Shown here: in pieces, positions 31,536-39,676 of the stretch
Numbering within the stretch: the first letter of the stretch is position 1
How the letters are laid out: the number at the start of each line of letters is the position of its first letter
From: JAHEJX01 sp041605955
GTDB lineage: Bacteria > Actinomycetota > Acidimicrobiia > Spongiisociales > UBA5794
Direction of reading: 5' to 3'
Assembly: GCA_041605955.1 (NCBI GenBank)
Contig: JBFIXI010000034.1
Coordinates: forward strand, 1-41,229
Length of the DNA: 41,229 nt
Translations under genes and position numbers: made by a program
The notes under the pieces: model-generated
Database searches by the model: none
The model's input: the letters and a program-made list of their open reading frames with translations, nothing else
Told to the model about the DNA's origin: nothing

Positions 31536-32492
31536 ATGCGCTTCGGAGCATTCGTTCCCCAGGGTTGGCGCATGGACTTGGTCGGTGTGCCGGTGACGGA
31601 GCAGTGGGCGACGATCATGCGCGTTGCCGACCAGATCGAGACTCTCGGGTACGAGTCGGCGTGGGTCTACGACCACTTCCACACCGTCCCCGAACCCACC
31701 CAAGAGTCGACGTTCGAGGCGTGGACGGTGATGGCCGGCCTCGCCGCTTCGACAGACCGTATCCGCCTCGGCCAGATGTGCACGTGCAACAGCTACCGAC
31801 CGCCCGCTTACATGGCCAAGGTGGCCTCCACCGTCGACGTCATGTCTGGTGGCAGGCTCGAGTTCGCGATCGGCGCAGGCTGGTTCGAGCACGAATACCT
31901 GGCGTACGGCTATCCGTTCCCGTCGGGGGGTACCCGCATCGCCCAGCTCAACGAGGCCGTGCAGATCATCAAGAAGATGTGGCTGGAAGACGCGCCGTCC
32001 TTCCAGGGCGAGCACTACACGATCGAGGGCGCGATCAACCGGCCCAAACCGCTGCAGAAGCCCCATCCGCCACTGTGGATTGCCGGCGGCGGCGAGAAGA
32101 AGACGCTACGCGTCGTCGCCCAACACGCCGACTACTCGAACTTCGTCGCCGATCCCGAGAGCTTCGCCCACAAATCCCGGGTGCTCGAACAGCACTGCGA
32201 GGCGATTGGTCGCGACTTCTCCGAGATCGGACGGACCGCCATCCATCATGTGATCCTCGGCGAGAACAAAGCGGAGGTCGATGCCAAAGTGGCCAGAGTC
32301 GCCGCCGACTCGGGAGTCGGCGAGGAGCGCGTCCGCGGCGGCTTCCAGTGCGCAACCGCCCGCGAGGTGGTGGAACGGCTCGGCACTCTCCAGGACTTGG
32401 GTTGCGTCCACGTCCAGGTCTACTTCCCAGACGCCGCCTGGGGCGACGGTATGGCGCGATTCGCCGCCGACGTCATGCCGGCGCTGGGATAG
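31536..32492 (+). CDS. LLM-class (luciferase-like) F420-dependent oxidoreductase
   Basis: The 318-residue protein has the bacterial-luciferase-like TIM barrel: MRFGAFVPQG, AWVYDHFHTVP, a RIRLGQMCTCNSYRPP strand/loop, KVASTVDVMSGGRLEFAIGAGWFEHEY and PLWIAGGGEKKTLRVVAQHAD. These are typical of the F420-dependent branch abundant in actinobacteria. Substrate and cofactor cannot be proven from sequence. The ATG at 31536 follows GGGAG by eight bases; an in-frame GTG nine bases earlier is less well placed. It is divergent from the GCS2 operon. Confidence 0.88.
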   Translation: MRFGAFVPQGWRMDLVGVPVTEQWATIMRVADQIETLGYESAWVYDHFHTVPEPTQESTFEAWTVMAGLAASTDRIRLGQMCTCNSYRPPAYMAKVASTVDVMSGGRLEFAIGAGWFEHEYLAYGYPFPSGGTRIAQLNEAVQIIKKMWLEDAPSFQGEHYTIEGAINRPKPLQKPHPPLWIAGGGEKKTLRVVAQHADYSNFVADPESFAHKSRVLEQHCEAIGRDFSEIGRTAIHHVILGENKAEVDAKVARVAADSGVGEERVRGGFQCATAREVVERLGTLQDLGCVHVQVYFPDAAWGDGMARFAADVMPALG

Positions 32493-32569
32493 CGGGCCTC
32501 AGGGCAAGCGGCGGACCGGCCCGGCGGAATCGGCCATCGAGGCCGGGCGCCGAGCTCAGGTTCGATCGG

Positions 32570-32947
32570 TCACATGCCGGCGTGGGGCTGCCACAGCTGA
32601 ACCCGATTTCCCTCGGGATCCCAACAGTGGCCGAACCTGCCGTTCATGTCCTCGAATGTGTCCTCGGCGGTGCTCACGCCGGCGGTCCGCAACGCCTGCA
32701 GCATCTCGTCCAGGTCGTCGACTCGGTAGTTGATCATCCATTGTTTGTCTGCCGGCCACTCGAACGAGGTGGTGTCGGACGGAAACGGCCCCCACACCGT
32801 CGATCCTCGGACGTCGCCTCCCCACCACAGGACTACGTACCCTTCGTCGTCGACCGGCAGCCCGAGATGCGCGGCGTACCAATCGCGTAACCCCTCCGGA
32901 TCGCCCGTCTTGAAGAAGACTCCGCCAATGCCCGTGACCTTCGCCAT
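32570..32947 (-). CDS. VOC-superfamily (glyoxalase/bleomycin-resistance-fold) protein
   Basis: The 125-residue protein has one VOC unit: GIGGVFFKTGDPEGLRDWYAAHLG, typical of the N-terminal beta-alpha-beta-beta-beta module, and a C-terminal GRFGHCWDPEGNRVQLWQP strand. Members bind metals or small ligands; a metal-independent binding protein is equally possible. The ATG at 32947 has AAAGGAGG six bases upstream. That site lies in a short inverted repeat (CCTCC-6-GGAGG) that could partly hide it in mRNA. The gene is convergent with the LLM oxidoreductase gene. Confidence 0.87.
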   Translation of the reverse strand: MAKVTGIGGVFFKTGDPEGLRDWYAAHLGLPVDDEGYVVLWWGGDVRGSTVWGPFPSDTTSFEWPADKQWMINYRVDDLDEMLQALRTAGVSTAEDTFEDMNGRFGHCWDPEGNRVQLWQPHAGM

Positions 32948-33114
32948 CAATACCTCCTTTCCAGGAGGATATGCCGACGCCCGGGGCGGGCTCGCCGCGC
33001 CGTCCGGTCGGCGACGCGAGCTAGTCACGACGGCGAGCCCGGAGATGCTCCTCTGGTTGCGGATTGTGGATGCCGATGCAATTAAGAACAAACCGGCAAG
33101 GACATCCCACAATG

Positions 33115-33261
33115 ATGCTCTTCATTTTCTGCGAAACTTGTGGCATCCCGCTGCGGCCCCCGGTGACCAAGTGTGCCAGGTGTCGACCGGCCGGGAAGCA
33201 GGGCCAGCGCCGTATCACCAAGAAGGTCACTCCTCGGGACTCCCGCCAGGAGAGTGCCTGA
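33115..33261 (+). CDS. Small zinc-ribbon-like protein (48 residues)
   Basis: The frame encodes MLFIFCETCGIPLRPPV, then KCARC, and a basic tail (about 25 residues). Two C-x2-C knuckles 15 residues apart make a zinc-ribbon. The ATGs at 33112 and 33115 are both possible; AAGGA lies about 10-13 bases upstream. It is not in a clear operon, and no family is recognised. The Cys pattern and basic tail are the only support, so a chance frame cannot be excluded. Confidence 0.5.
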   Translation: MLFIFCETCGIPLRPPVTKCARCRPAGKQGQRRITKKVTPRDSRQESA

Positions 33262-33448
33262 TCCACCGGCTGGGCGGCGCCGAGTGCAGCGGCGGCGGCC
33301 ATGTCGGCGAGCTGGCCGAGCCATGGTGACAGGTACCCATTCGGCCGCGGCGAGCAGGTACCCCATGTCATCGTCTAGGGCAATCGCACCCGTCGGCCGG
33401 AGGCGGGCCGGCACTCTCCACCGCAAAGCGGAAACCTAGACTGCGCAT

Positions 33449-34618
33449 ATGTCCCGGGCATCTCAGATCAGCGCGCTGGCGCGTCGAGTCCTACCGGATA
33501 TCGTTGACTTGCGGCGCGCCATTCATGCCGACCCCGAGCTGGGCTGGTACGAGATCGAGACAACGCGGCGGTTGGCCGCAGCCTTGGAGAGCTTTGGCGT
33601 CGCCACCACAGTTCGCGATTCGGGACTCGGCGCCGTCGCCGATGTGGGATCCGGCGACAACGCCGTAGGCTTCCGGGCCGATCTCGACGGCCTCCCCATC
33701 ACGGAGCTCAACGAGGTACCGTATCGCTCCCGTAAGCCAGGTGTCATGCATGCGTGCGGCCACGACGTGCACACCGCAGTTGCCGTCGGAATCGCCGCCG
33801 TGCTCACTCAGCTGGAGAACGTGGACGGGCGGGTTCGGTTCATCTTCCAGCCTGCCGAGGAGACGATCCCGGGAGGAGCTACCCAGCTGCGCGCCGAGCG
33901 GGTCCACGAGGGACTGCGCTGCATCATCGGTTTCCACGTCGACCCGACGCTGGAGCCGGGCAAGGTAGGGCTGCGCATTGGGGGGATCACGGGCGCTTCG
34001 GACCGATTTCGGATCTATCTGACGGGGCCTGGGGGACACACCTCGCGGCCCCACCAGACGGTCGATCTCATATTCGTCGCCGGCCGGGTGATAACCGACC
34101 TACCCGAGGTCATTCGTCACACGATCGATCCGCGCGAGCCACTGGCGTTGGTATTCGGATCGATGGTCGGCGGCTCCGCGGACAACGTCATTCCAACCGA
34201 GGTAACGATCGGCGGCACTGCCCGCATGTTCGACCACGACTTGTGGCGTGACATGCCCAAGATGATCGAAAAGGCGGTGGGCGATCTAGTGCATCCTTCC
34301 GGAGCCCGCTTCGAGCTCGACTACCACCGCGGTTCGCCGCCAACCGTCAACGACGAGCTTGTCATCCATGCCGTGCGGGCCGCCATCACCGAAGTCCTGG
34401 GGGCTGGCGCAGACGTCGAGACACACCAGAGTCTCGGCTCGGAGGACTTTGCGTGGTACCTCGAGGACATCCCGGGCGCGCTGCTGCGATTGGGATCGGC
34501 CATCAAGGGCCGCAACGTCGATCTGCACTCGGCGAACTTCGACATCGACGAGCGGGCGATCGAGACCGGTATCGTCGCCGGGGCCGCCGCCCTGCTTCAC
34601 CTGCTGGACACGGGCTGA
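33449..34618 (+). CDS. M20-family peptidase/amidohydrolase
   Basis: The 389-residue dizinc hydrolase has the M20D pattern: LRRAIHADPELG, FRADLDGLPI, HACGHDVHTA with two ligand His, PAEETIPGG with the catalytic Glu pair, GFHVDP, and a dimerisation domain around GPGGHTSRPHQTVD. The final ligand His is in DLHSANFDID. Related enzymes cleave N-acyl amino acids, hippurate or auxin conjugates; the substrate here is unknown. The ATG at 33449 begins at the family start. The MBOAT gene follows after 81 bases. Confidence 0.93.
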   Translation: MSRASQISALARRVLPDIVDLRRAIHADPELGWYEIETTRRLAAALESFGVATTVRDSGLGAVADVGSGDNAVGFRADLDGLPITELNEVPYRSRKPGVMHACGHDVHTAVAVGIAAVLTQLENVDGRVRFIFQPAEETIPGGATQLRAERVHEGLRCIIGFHVDPTLEPGKVGLRIGGITGASDRFRIYLTGPGGHTSRPHQTVDLIFVAGRVITDLPEVIRHTIDPREPLALVFGSMVGGSADNVIPTEVTIGGTARMFDHDLWRDMPKMIEKAVGDLVHPSGARFELDYHRGSPPTVNDELVIHAVRAAITEVLGAGADVETHQSLGSEDFAWYLEDIPGALLRLGSAIKGRNVDLHSANFDIDERAIETGIVAGAAALLHLLDTG

Positions 34619-34699
34619 GCCCGCCGCGCCGGTTCAGTACGAGATACTCAGTAGTTAGTGCTTAGTACTTGGTAGCCGAGCAACCGAAAATAGAACACA

Positions 34700-36085
34700 G
34701 TGCTCTTCAACTCGATTGCGTTCGCCGTTTTCCTGCCCAGCGTGATCGCGGCCTATTGGCTGGCCGCTCCGCGGTGGCGGACCTGGGTACTGCTGGTCGC
34801 GTCGTACATCTTCTATGGATGGTGGGACGTGCGGTTTCTCTCTCTGATCGTGATCTCCACCATCACCGACTTCATGGTCGGAGCGCAGCTCTCTAGGGAG
34901 ACCCGCTCGGCGCGCCGCCGGCAGTGGTTGGCAGTGAGCCTGGGGGTCAACCTGGGAATCCTCGGCTTCTTCAAGTATTGGGGATTCTTCGTCGACTCGG
35001 CGAGCGAGCTGTTGGCTTCGGTCGGCGCCGAGCCGAACCTGCCGGTACTGTCGATCGTCCTGCCCGTCGGCATCTCGTTCTACACGTTCCAGACCCTGTC
35101 CTACACGTTCGACATCTATCGCCAGCGCCTAGAGCCGGAGCCCAGCCTGACCCGCTTCGCGCTCTTCGTAGCGTTCTTTCCCCAGCTCGTGGCCGGCCCG
35201 ATCGAGCGCGCTCGCAGATTGTTGCCGCAGCTCAGGCGACTCCCGGACGATTTCCGCAGCGTGGCGTGGGGCGCGGCGGCTTCACTGATCATGCGAGGTC
35301 TCTTTCGCAAAGTAGTGATTGCCGACGGTGTGGCCGGATACGTCGATGAGGTGTTCTCGACACCGGGCGATTACGGAAGCCTCGCCGTGGCGACGGCCGT
35401 GTTGGCCTTCTCGCTCCAGATCTACGGCGACTTCGCCGGCTATACGGACATCGCCCGAGGGACGGCCAAGCTCTTCGGTGTCGACCTCATGGTGAACTTC
35501 CGCTTTCCCTACTCGGCCAAGGGGTTCAGCGATTTCTGGCGAAGGTGGCACATCTCCCTGTCGACGTGGCTGCGCGATTACCTCTACATCCCGCTGGGCG
35601 GCAATCGGCGGGGCCGGGGGCGCACCTACGCCAATCTGCTGATCACCATGCTGCTCGGTGGGCTGTGGCACGGCGCCGGTTGGGGATTCGTGCTGTGGGG
35701 GGCACTCCACGGCCTCTACCTCGCCATTGAGCGTCTGTGGAGCGACCGTCGCGGCGAGCCGGTGGTCTGGCCGGCCTCGCTGATCTTCGTGATCGTCACG
35801 CTGACCTGGATCCCGTTCCGCGCCGCCTCGGCGACGCAGGCGTGGCACGTGTTCACCGGGTTGTTTGGCTCGCTGGCGGGCCAGCAGCTGGTCGCCGCTC
35901 CGATCGTCGTCGGCCTGCTTGGCTTGATCAGCCGCTTGATCGACCAGGCTGACAGCGAGGGACTAGTCAACCCAGTGTCCAACCTGCCCGCCCTGACCCG
36001 TGGCATGTCCTACGGGGTCGCCGTAGTCGCCGCTCTGGTCTTCGCCAGCCGCACCGCCGTCCCGTTCATCTACTTCCAGTTCTGA
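34700..36085 (+). CDS. MBOAT-family membrane O-acyltransferase (AlgI-like)
   Basis: The 461-residue membrane protein begins FNSIAFAVFLPSVIAAYWL and shows about ten helices with AlgI/PatA-type landmarks: PVGISFYTFQTLSYTFDIYR, FFPQLVAGPIERA, FSDFWRRWHISLSTWLRDYLYIPLG split around the active loop, and the catalytic His in LGGLWHGAGW. It would move acyl, usually acetyl, groups across the membrane to an exported polymer or glycolipid, working with the SGNH protein encoded next. The start is the GTG at 34700. Its TGA overlaps the next ATG (TGATG), so the two are coupled. No polysaccharide genes are nearby, so the acceptor is unknown. Confidence 0.92.
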   Translation: MLFNSIAFAVFLPSVIAAYWLAAPRWRTWVLLVASYIFYGWWDVRFLSLIVISTITDFMVGAQLSRETRSARRRQWLAVSLGVNLGILGFFKYWGFFVDSASELLASVGAEPNLPVLSIVLPVGISFYTFQTLSYTFDIYRQRLEPEPSLTRFALFVAFFPQLVAGPIERARRLLPQLRRLPDDFRSVAWGAAASLIMRGLFRKVVIADGVAGYVDEVFSTPGDYGSLAVATAVLAFSLQIYGDFAGYTDIARGTAKLFGVDLMVNFRFPYSAKGFSDFWRRWHISLSTWLRDYLYIPLGGNRRGRGRTYANLLITMLLGGLWHGAGWGFVLWGALHGLYLAIERLWSDRRGEPVVWPASLIFVIVTLTWIPFRAASATQAWHVFTGLFGSLAGQQLVAAPIVVGLLGLISRLIDQADSEGLVNPVSNLPALTRGMSYGVAVVAALVFASRTAVPFIYFQF

Positions 36086-37026
36086 TGGCTACCCGCACGC
36101 TCCACTTGACCATCATCGGCGCCCTGCTGGTCATCGGGGCTGCTGAGATCGCTGTGCGGGCGATCGAGCACGAGCTACCGGTGCTGTCCGACTGGCCCAC
36201 CGTTGAGACTGAGATCAAGAGCGCCCAGTTGAACGAGCTCGCCAAGGCACCCTCCCTGTTGATGGTCGGCTCCAGCTCTCTAGAAGCTGCCGTCGACCCG
36301 GCCCAGCTGGTGTCGATGGGAGCCGTTCCCGAGGCTTACAACTCGGCGTTTCCATTCTTCTCGCCTGCGGCAACCGAGGTGTGGCTCGAAGACTTCGTGC
36401 AGCCGTGGGGGAGCATCGACTTACTGCTGATCGGCCTACCCGCCTGGCCCCCTCCCACCGATCCGGCCGACGATCCGTTGACAGGCGGACTATCCGTGCT
36501 GGCGGAAGACGACGGTTCCTCGGATCTCCTCGAGAACCTGGCGCTGTGGCGAGTGCGGGGAGTGTTGGCAGACCTCGAGGAGGCCGTGCAGCGAGAGAAG
36601 TCGGTGGCCAATCAGCTGTGGACCGATCTAGGTCATCAAACCTTCTACTACGGCCGGTCTGGCGATTCGCTGGCCGGCGTCTTCCCTCCTTACGGCGCTC
36701 CCGAGATGGACGTCGTCCAGGAGGGAGCGCTGCGGCGTATTTTGGACAAGGCGCGCCGCACGGGGGCGACACCCGTCATCGTTCTCGAGCCGGGCCGTTT
36801 CCCTGATCCGGTGAGTGAGGAAACCGTCGCCGACTACATCGGTTGGCTGGAGTCTTTCGCCGCGGATCTCGAAGTCGAGCTATGGGACACCTACTCGGTG
36901 GAGTGGGACGAGTCCTTCTATGCCGACGAGGCCCACTTCAACGATCGCGGGACGCTCGCATATACCCGGTACCTCGGCGAGCTGCTCATCGACTTCCGGG
37001 CGCGCACCCCTGGCAGTGGGGCCTAG
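36085..37026 (+). CDS. Membrane-anchored SGNH-type acyltransferase partner (AlgX/AlgJ/DltD-like)
   Basis: The 313-residue protein has a single N-terminal membrane segment (about 5-25) and an extracytoplasmic SGNH-like domain. MVGSSSLEAAVDP contains the nucleophile Ser region, and DEAHFNDRGTLAY supplies the Asp-x-x-His pair near the C-terminus. Such proteins take the acyl group from a partner MBOAT and place it on the extracellular acceptor. Gene order and translational coupling with the MBOAT gene strongly support that pairing. Sequence similarity beyond the motifs is low, so no closer family name is given. It ends 19 bases before the convergent tyrA stop. Confidence 0.8.
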   Translation: MATRTLHLTIIGALLVIGAAEIAVRAIEHELPVLSDWPTVETEIKSAQLNELAKAPSLLMVGSSSLEAAVDPAQLVSMGAVPEAYNSAFPFFSPAATEVWLEDFVQPWGSIDLLLIGLPAWPPPTDPADDPLTGGLSVLAEDDGSSDLLENLALWRVRGVLADLEEAVQREKSVANQLWTDLGHQTFYYGRSGDSLAGVFPPYGAPEMDVVQEGALRRILDKARRTGATPVIVLEPGRFPDPVSEETVADYIGWLESFAADLEVELWDTYSVEWDESFYADEAHFNDRGTLAYTRYLGELLIDFRARTPGSGA

Positions 37027-37045
37027 AGGTCGCTTCCGTCGGCCG

Positions 37046-38071
37046 TCATTCGGCCAGCACCAATCCCACGGAACGAATCGCATCGGTGAGCGCCACGGCG
37101 TCGCCCGGCCTGACCGAGATGGTCAGCACTCCACCCCCGCCGTAAGGGGCATGGCGCAACTGGATGTCGCGCACATCCGCCTTGGCGAGCGACAGTGCCT
37201 CACCGACCTTGGCGAGCTCGCCCGGCTGATCCGCCAGGGCAACCTGCACCGCCGTGGCACGTGCCGCCAGGGTCCGGCGAATCTGCCGCGAGCGGTCCAA
37301 CTCCTGAGCCAGGTCGGCGGTGTTCCCCCCCTCGAGCAAGCTCGCCAGGGCCGCCAACCGGGCTTGGAGCTCGTCTACTGCCCGCAACACGTCATCCCGG
37401 TTGGCCACCAACACATCGAGCCACAGTGCCGGATCGGAGCCGGCCACCCGGGTCAAGTCGCGAAACGAACCGGCGGCCAGGTTCATCGCTTCCGGGTGGT
37501 CGGCAGCGAGCCTCACCAGTGAGGCTGCTAGCAGCTGCGGCAGGTGACTTATGGCCGCTACTGCAGCGTCGTGCTCCGCGGCGGTCATTCGGACCGGGCG
37601 GGCTCCCAGGCTCGATACCACGCCCTCGACCTCCGCTAAGTCGGCAGCCGCGGCGTTGTCCGTCGTGATCACCCATGTAGCGCCGGCGAAAAGAGAAGCC
37701 GTCGCCGCTTCGGGCCCGGAGACTTCACGGCCCGCCATCGGGTGGGTGCCCACGAAGCGCGGCAGGTCGCTGGCGGCCGCGATCGTGCCTTTGGCGCCGG
37801 CAGTGTCGATGGTCAGCCACGGCACCGCGGAGCCGGCGACGAAGGCGGCCGCCACAGCCGGTGGACCGGCTAGCACGAGCAGATCCAGCGGGTCCGCCAC
37901 GGCAGCCGACTCGCTGGCGGCCACTGCATCGAGGCCCCCCTTGTCCAGTGCTGCTCGGGCCACGGCGGCGTTTGCGTCCCAACCGACCACGTGCCAGCCG
38001 AGAGGGCGCAGCCCCAGGCCGATCGACGTGCCGATCAGGCCGGTACCGAGGATGGCTGCAGACCTCACCAC
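37046..38071 (-). CDS. tyrA: Prephenate dehydrogenase with ACT-like C-terminal domain
   Basis: The 341-residue enzyme makes the tyrosine precursor by oxidative decarboxylation of prephenate, or of arogenate. The NAD motif AILGTGLIGTSIGLGL is at the N-terminus. The TyrA signatures GTHPMAGRE and AAISHLPQLLAASL carry conserved His residues, and a C-terminal ACT-like domain (about 265-341, VQVALADQPGELAKV) suggests feedback control by an amino acid. Two adjacent GTG codons (38071, 38068) can start it; neither has a clear ribosome binding site. It follows aroF by 53 bases on the same strand and is probably cotranscribed. Confidence 0.93.
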   Translation of the reverse strand: MVRSAAILGTGLIGTSIGLGLRPLGWHVVGWDANAAVARAALDKGGLDAVAASESAAVADPLDLLVLAGPPAVAAAFVAGSAVPWLTIDTAGAKGTIAAASDLPRFVGTHPMAGREVSGPEAATASLFAGATWVITTDNAAAADLAEVEGVVSSLGARPVRMTAAEHDAAVAAISHLPQLLAASLVRLAADHPEAMNLAAGSFRDLTRVAGSDPALWLDVLVANRDDVLRAVDELQARLAALASLLEGGNTADLAQELDRSRQIRRTLAARATAVQVALADQPGELAKVGEALSLAKADVRDIQLRHAPYGGGGVLTISVRPGDAVALTDAIRSVGLVLAE

Positions 38072-38124
38072 CGGCGGGCGGGAGCTCGTGCCGGGCTGGC
38101 CAGCTCGGTCATATCGATCGCGTC

Positions 38125-39138
38125 CTACAGCTCGAGGCCCATCACAGCACACAGGGCGCGCACATCGTCCATCAGCTCGGCAAACTCTGCGGGCAGGATC
38201 GCTTGCGCCCCGTCGACGAGTGCAGTCTCCGGTGCAGGGTGGACATCGACCATGAACCCGTCCGCCCCTGAGGCGACTGCAACTCGGGTGAGTGGTGCCA
38301 CCAGCTCCTTGTGTCCACCGGAGTGGCTGGGGTCGACGATGATCGGGAGATGGGACAAACCCTTGACCACCGGCACCGCAGAGATGTCGAGCGTGTTGCG
38401 AGTGGCCGTCTCGAAGGTCCGGATGCCACGCTCACAGAGGATGATGTCGTGGTTGCCTTCCTTGTAGACGTACTCCGCTGCGTTGAGCCACTCCTCGATG
38501 GTGGCGGTGAAGCCGCGCTTGAGGAGCACTGGTTTGTCTTGCCGCCCAAGTTCGGCCAGCAGCGTGAAGTTCGCCATGTTGCGGGTGCCCACCCGGATGA
38601 TGTCCGCATAACTGGCGACCAGCTCGACATCCCTCGGATCTAGCACCTCTGCGACGAAGGGCAGGTTGAACTCTGCACGCGCCTCGGCGAGTAGTTCGAG
38701 TCCCTTCTCCTCGAGTCCCTGAAAAGAGTACGGCGACGACCGCGGCTTGAACGCGTCACCTCGCAGAATCGTTGCACCGGCGCGGGCCACGGCTTCGGCA
38801 GAGGCGAACAGTTGCTCACGCGACTCAACTGCGCACGGGCCGGCGATCGGGGCGAAATGGCCCCCGCCGACCATCACGCCGCGCACGGCAACGACGGAGT
38901 CCTCGGGTTGAAAGTCCCGGCTCACGAACTTGAAGGGCTTGAGGACCGGCACTGCCCTCTCGACGCCGGGGAAGGCCTCCCACGGCAGCTGCTGAATGAC
39001 CTCCCGATCGCCGAGGGCTCCGATGACGGTGCGATAGCGCCCCACTGATATGTGCGCCTCTGCGCCGATCTCGGCAAGTCGCTCGACCACGTGGGCGACA
39101 TCGCCTTCCGCGGCATCTCGGTTCATCACGATGATCAA
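38125..39138 (-). CDS. aroF: DAHP synthase with N-terminal ferredoxin-like regulatory domain (canonical, catalytically complete)
   Basis: The 337-residue enzyme condenses PEP and erythrose 4-phosphate, the first shikimate step. The N-terminal 60-70 residues resemble the regulatory ferredoxin-like domain of the Thermotoga type. Expected active-site residues are present: Cys102 (GPCAVES), Lys131 (FKPRSSPYSF), Lys207 (LKRG), His272 (DPSHSGG), Asp298 (in place of the usual Glu) and Asp309 (VDG). Starting at the TTG of 39138, with AAGGAG eight bases upstream, reproduces Thermotoga numbering exactly; a GTG at 39168 would add ten residues. It is divergent from the XRE gene across an 18-bp palindrome and precedes tyrA. 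Confidence 0.94.
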   Translation of the reverse strand: MIIVMNRDAAEGDVAHVVERLAEIGAEAHISVGRYRTVIGALGDREVIQQLPWEAFPGVERAVPVLKPFKFVSRDFQPEDSVVAVRGVMVGGGHFAPIAGPCAVESREQLFASAEAVARAGATILRGDAFKPRSSPYSFQGLEEKGLELLAEARAEFNLPFVAEVLDPRDVELVASYADIIRVGTRNMANFTLLAELGRQDKPVLLKRGFTATIEEWLNAAEYVYKEGNHDIILCERGIRTFETATRNTLDISAVPVVKGLSHLPIIVDPSHSGGHKELVAPLTRVAVASGADGFMVDVHPAPETALVDGAQAILPAEFAELMDDVRALCAVMGLEL

Positions 39139-39273
39139 GGACTCGTCTCCTTGGGCTCTACCCGTCACGGCGGCTCCCTTCAGGGCAGGATGCTCCGGCG
39201 AGGATAGGCACGGTCGCCGGCCGCCTCGCCAAGCCGCCGCTGCGGCGGGTCATGCTTGCAGAAAGTCGCAGTG

Positions 39274-39279
39274 ATTTTA
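39274..39279 (-). promoter_or_regulatory. Possible -10 element of the aroF-tyrA transcript
   Basis: TAAAAT on the minus strand (five of six consensus bases) lies three bases beyond the 39283-39300 palindrome. The expected -35 position falls inside that palindrome. The transcript would start near 39268, giving a leader of about 130 bases. Confidence 0.45.
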
Positions 39280-39282
39280 TCC

Positions 39283-39300
39283 ATTGCTAGCGCTAGCAAT
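39283..39300. promoter_or_regulatory. 18-bp perfect palindrome between aroF and the XRE regulator gene
   Basis: ATTGCTAGCGCTAGCAAT is a perfect 18-bp palindrome in the divergent intergenic region. It overlaps the likely -35 positions of both promoters: TAAAAT (39279-39274) toward aroF and TATATT (39317-39322) toward the XRE gene. It is the natural candidate for the XRE protein's operator, by position only. Confidence 0.6.
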
Positions 39301-39316
39301 AGTTAGCGAAATGCGA

Positions 39317-39322
39317 TATATT
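39317..39322 (+). promoter_or_regulatory. -10 element for a leaderless XRE regulator transcript
   Basis: TATATT (five of six consensus bases) ends seven bases before the GTG at 39329, so the predicted transcript start coincides with the start codon. The -35 region overlaps the 18-bp palindrome. Confidence 0.5.
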
Positions 39323-39328
39323 GTTGCC

Positions 39329-39676
39329 GTGAAGCAGTCTATGACCGACCTCGGGTCCTTCATCCGCCAACAGCGGGAACGCAGCGCAATGTCGCTGCGG
39401 AAGTTGGCTGAGGCGGCCGGTATCTCCAACCCCTATTTGAGCCAGATCGAGCGCGGGCTGCGCAAGCCGTCCGCGGAGATCCTCAAGTCGATCGCCAGGG
39501 CGCTGTCGATAAGGGCGGAAGCCCTCTACGAGCGTGCTGGGTTGTTGGAGGGAATCGAGCGGCCGTCCGTGATCGAAGCGCTCGAGGGGGACGCACAACT
39601 GCACAGAAGTCAGAAACAGGCGTTGATGCAGATCTACAAGAGCTTCATCAGCGACAACACCATGGAGGAGCAATGA
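39329..39676 (+). CDS. XRE-family transcriptional regulator
   Basis: The 115-residue regulator has one Cro/CI-type helix-turn-helix (about 10-65: LGSFIRQQRERSAMSLRKLAEAAG and SNPYLSQIERGLRKPSAEIL, read in two halves) and a short C-terminal tail that may dimerise. A homologous XRE gene precedes the heparin-binding hemagglutinin gene in mycobacteria (Rv0474-Rv0475), which is the same order as here. The GTG at 39329 is chosen because a -10 box puts the transcript start there; an ATG at 39341 is an alternative. Its TGA overlaps the next gene's ATG. It probably binds the palindrome at 39283-39300 and may control aroF as well as itself. Confidence 0.88.
   Translation: MKQSMTDLGSFIRQQRERSAMSLRKLAEAAGISNPYLSQIERGLRKPSAEILKSIARALSIRAEALYERAGLLEGIERPSVIEALEGDAQLHRSQKQALMQIYKSFISDNTMEEQ

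Noticed and set aside
39158..39253. 31-codon upstream frame in the aroF leader, considered as an attenuation peptide
   Set aside because: It contains no Phe, Tyr or Trp codons and no following terminator with a T tract, so it does not resemble the leader at 18301.
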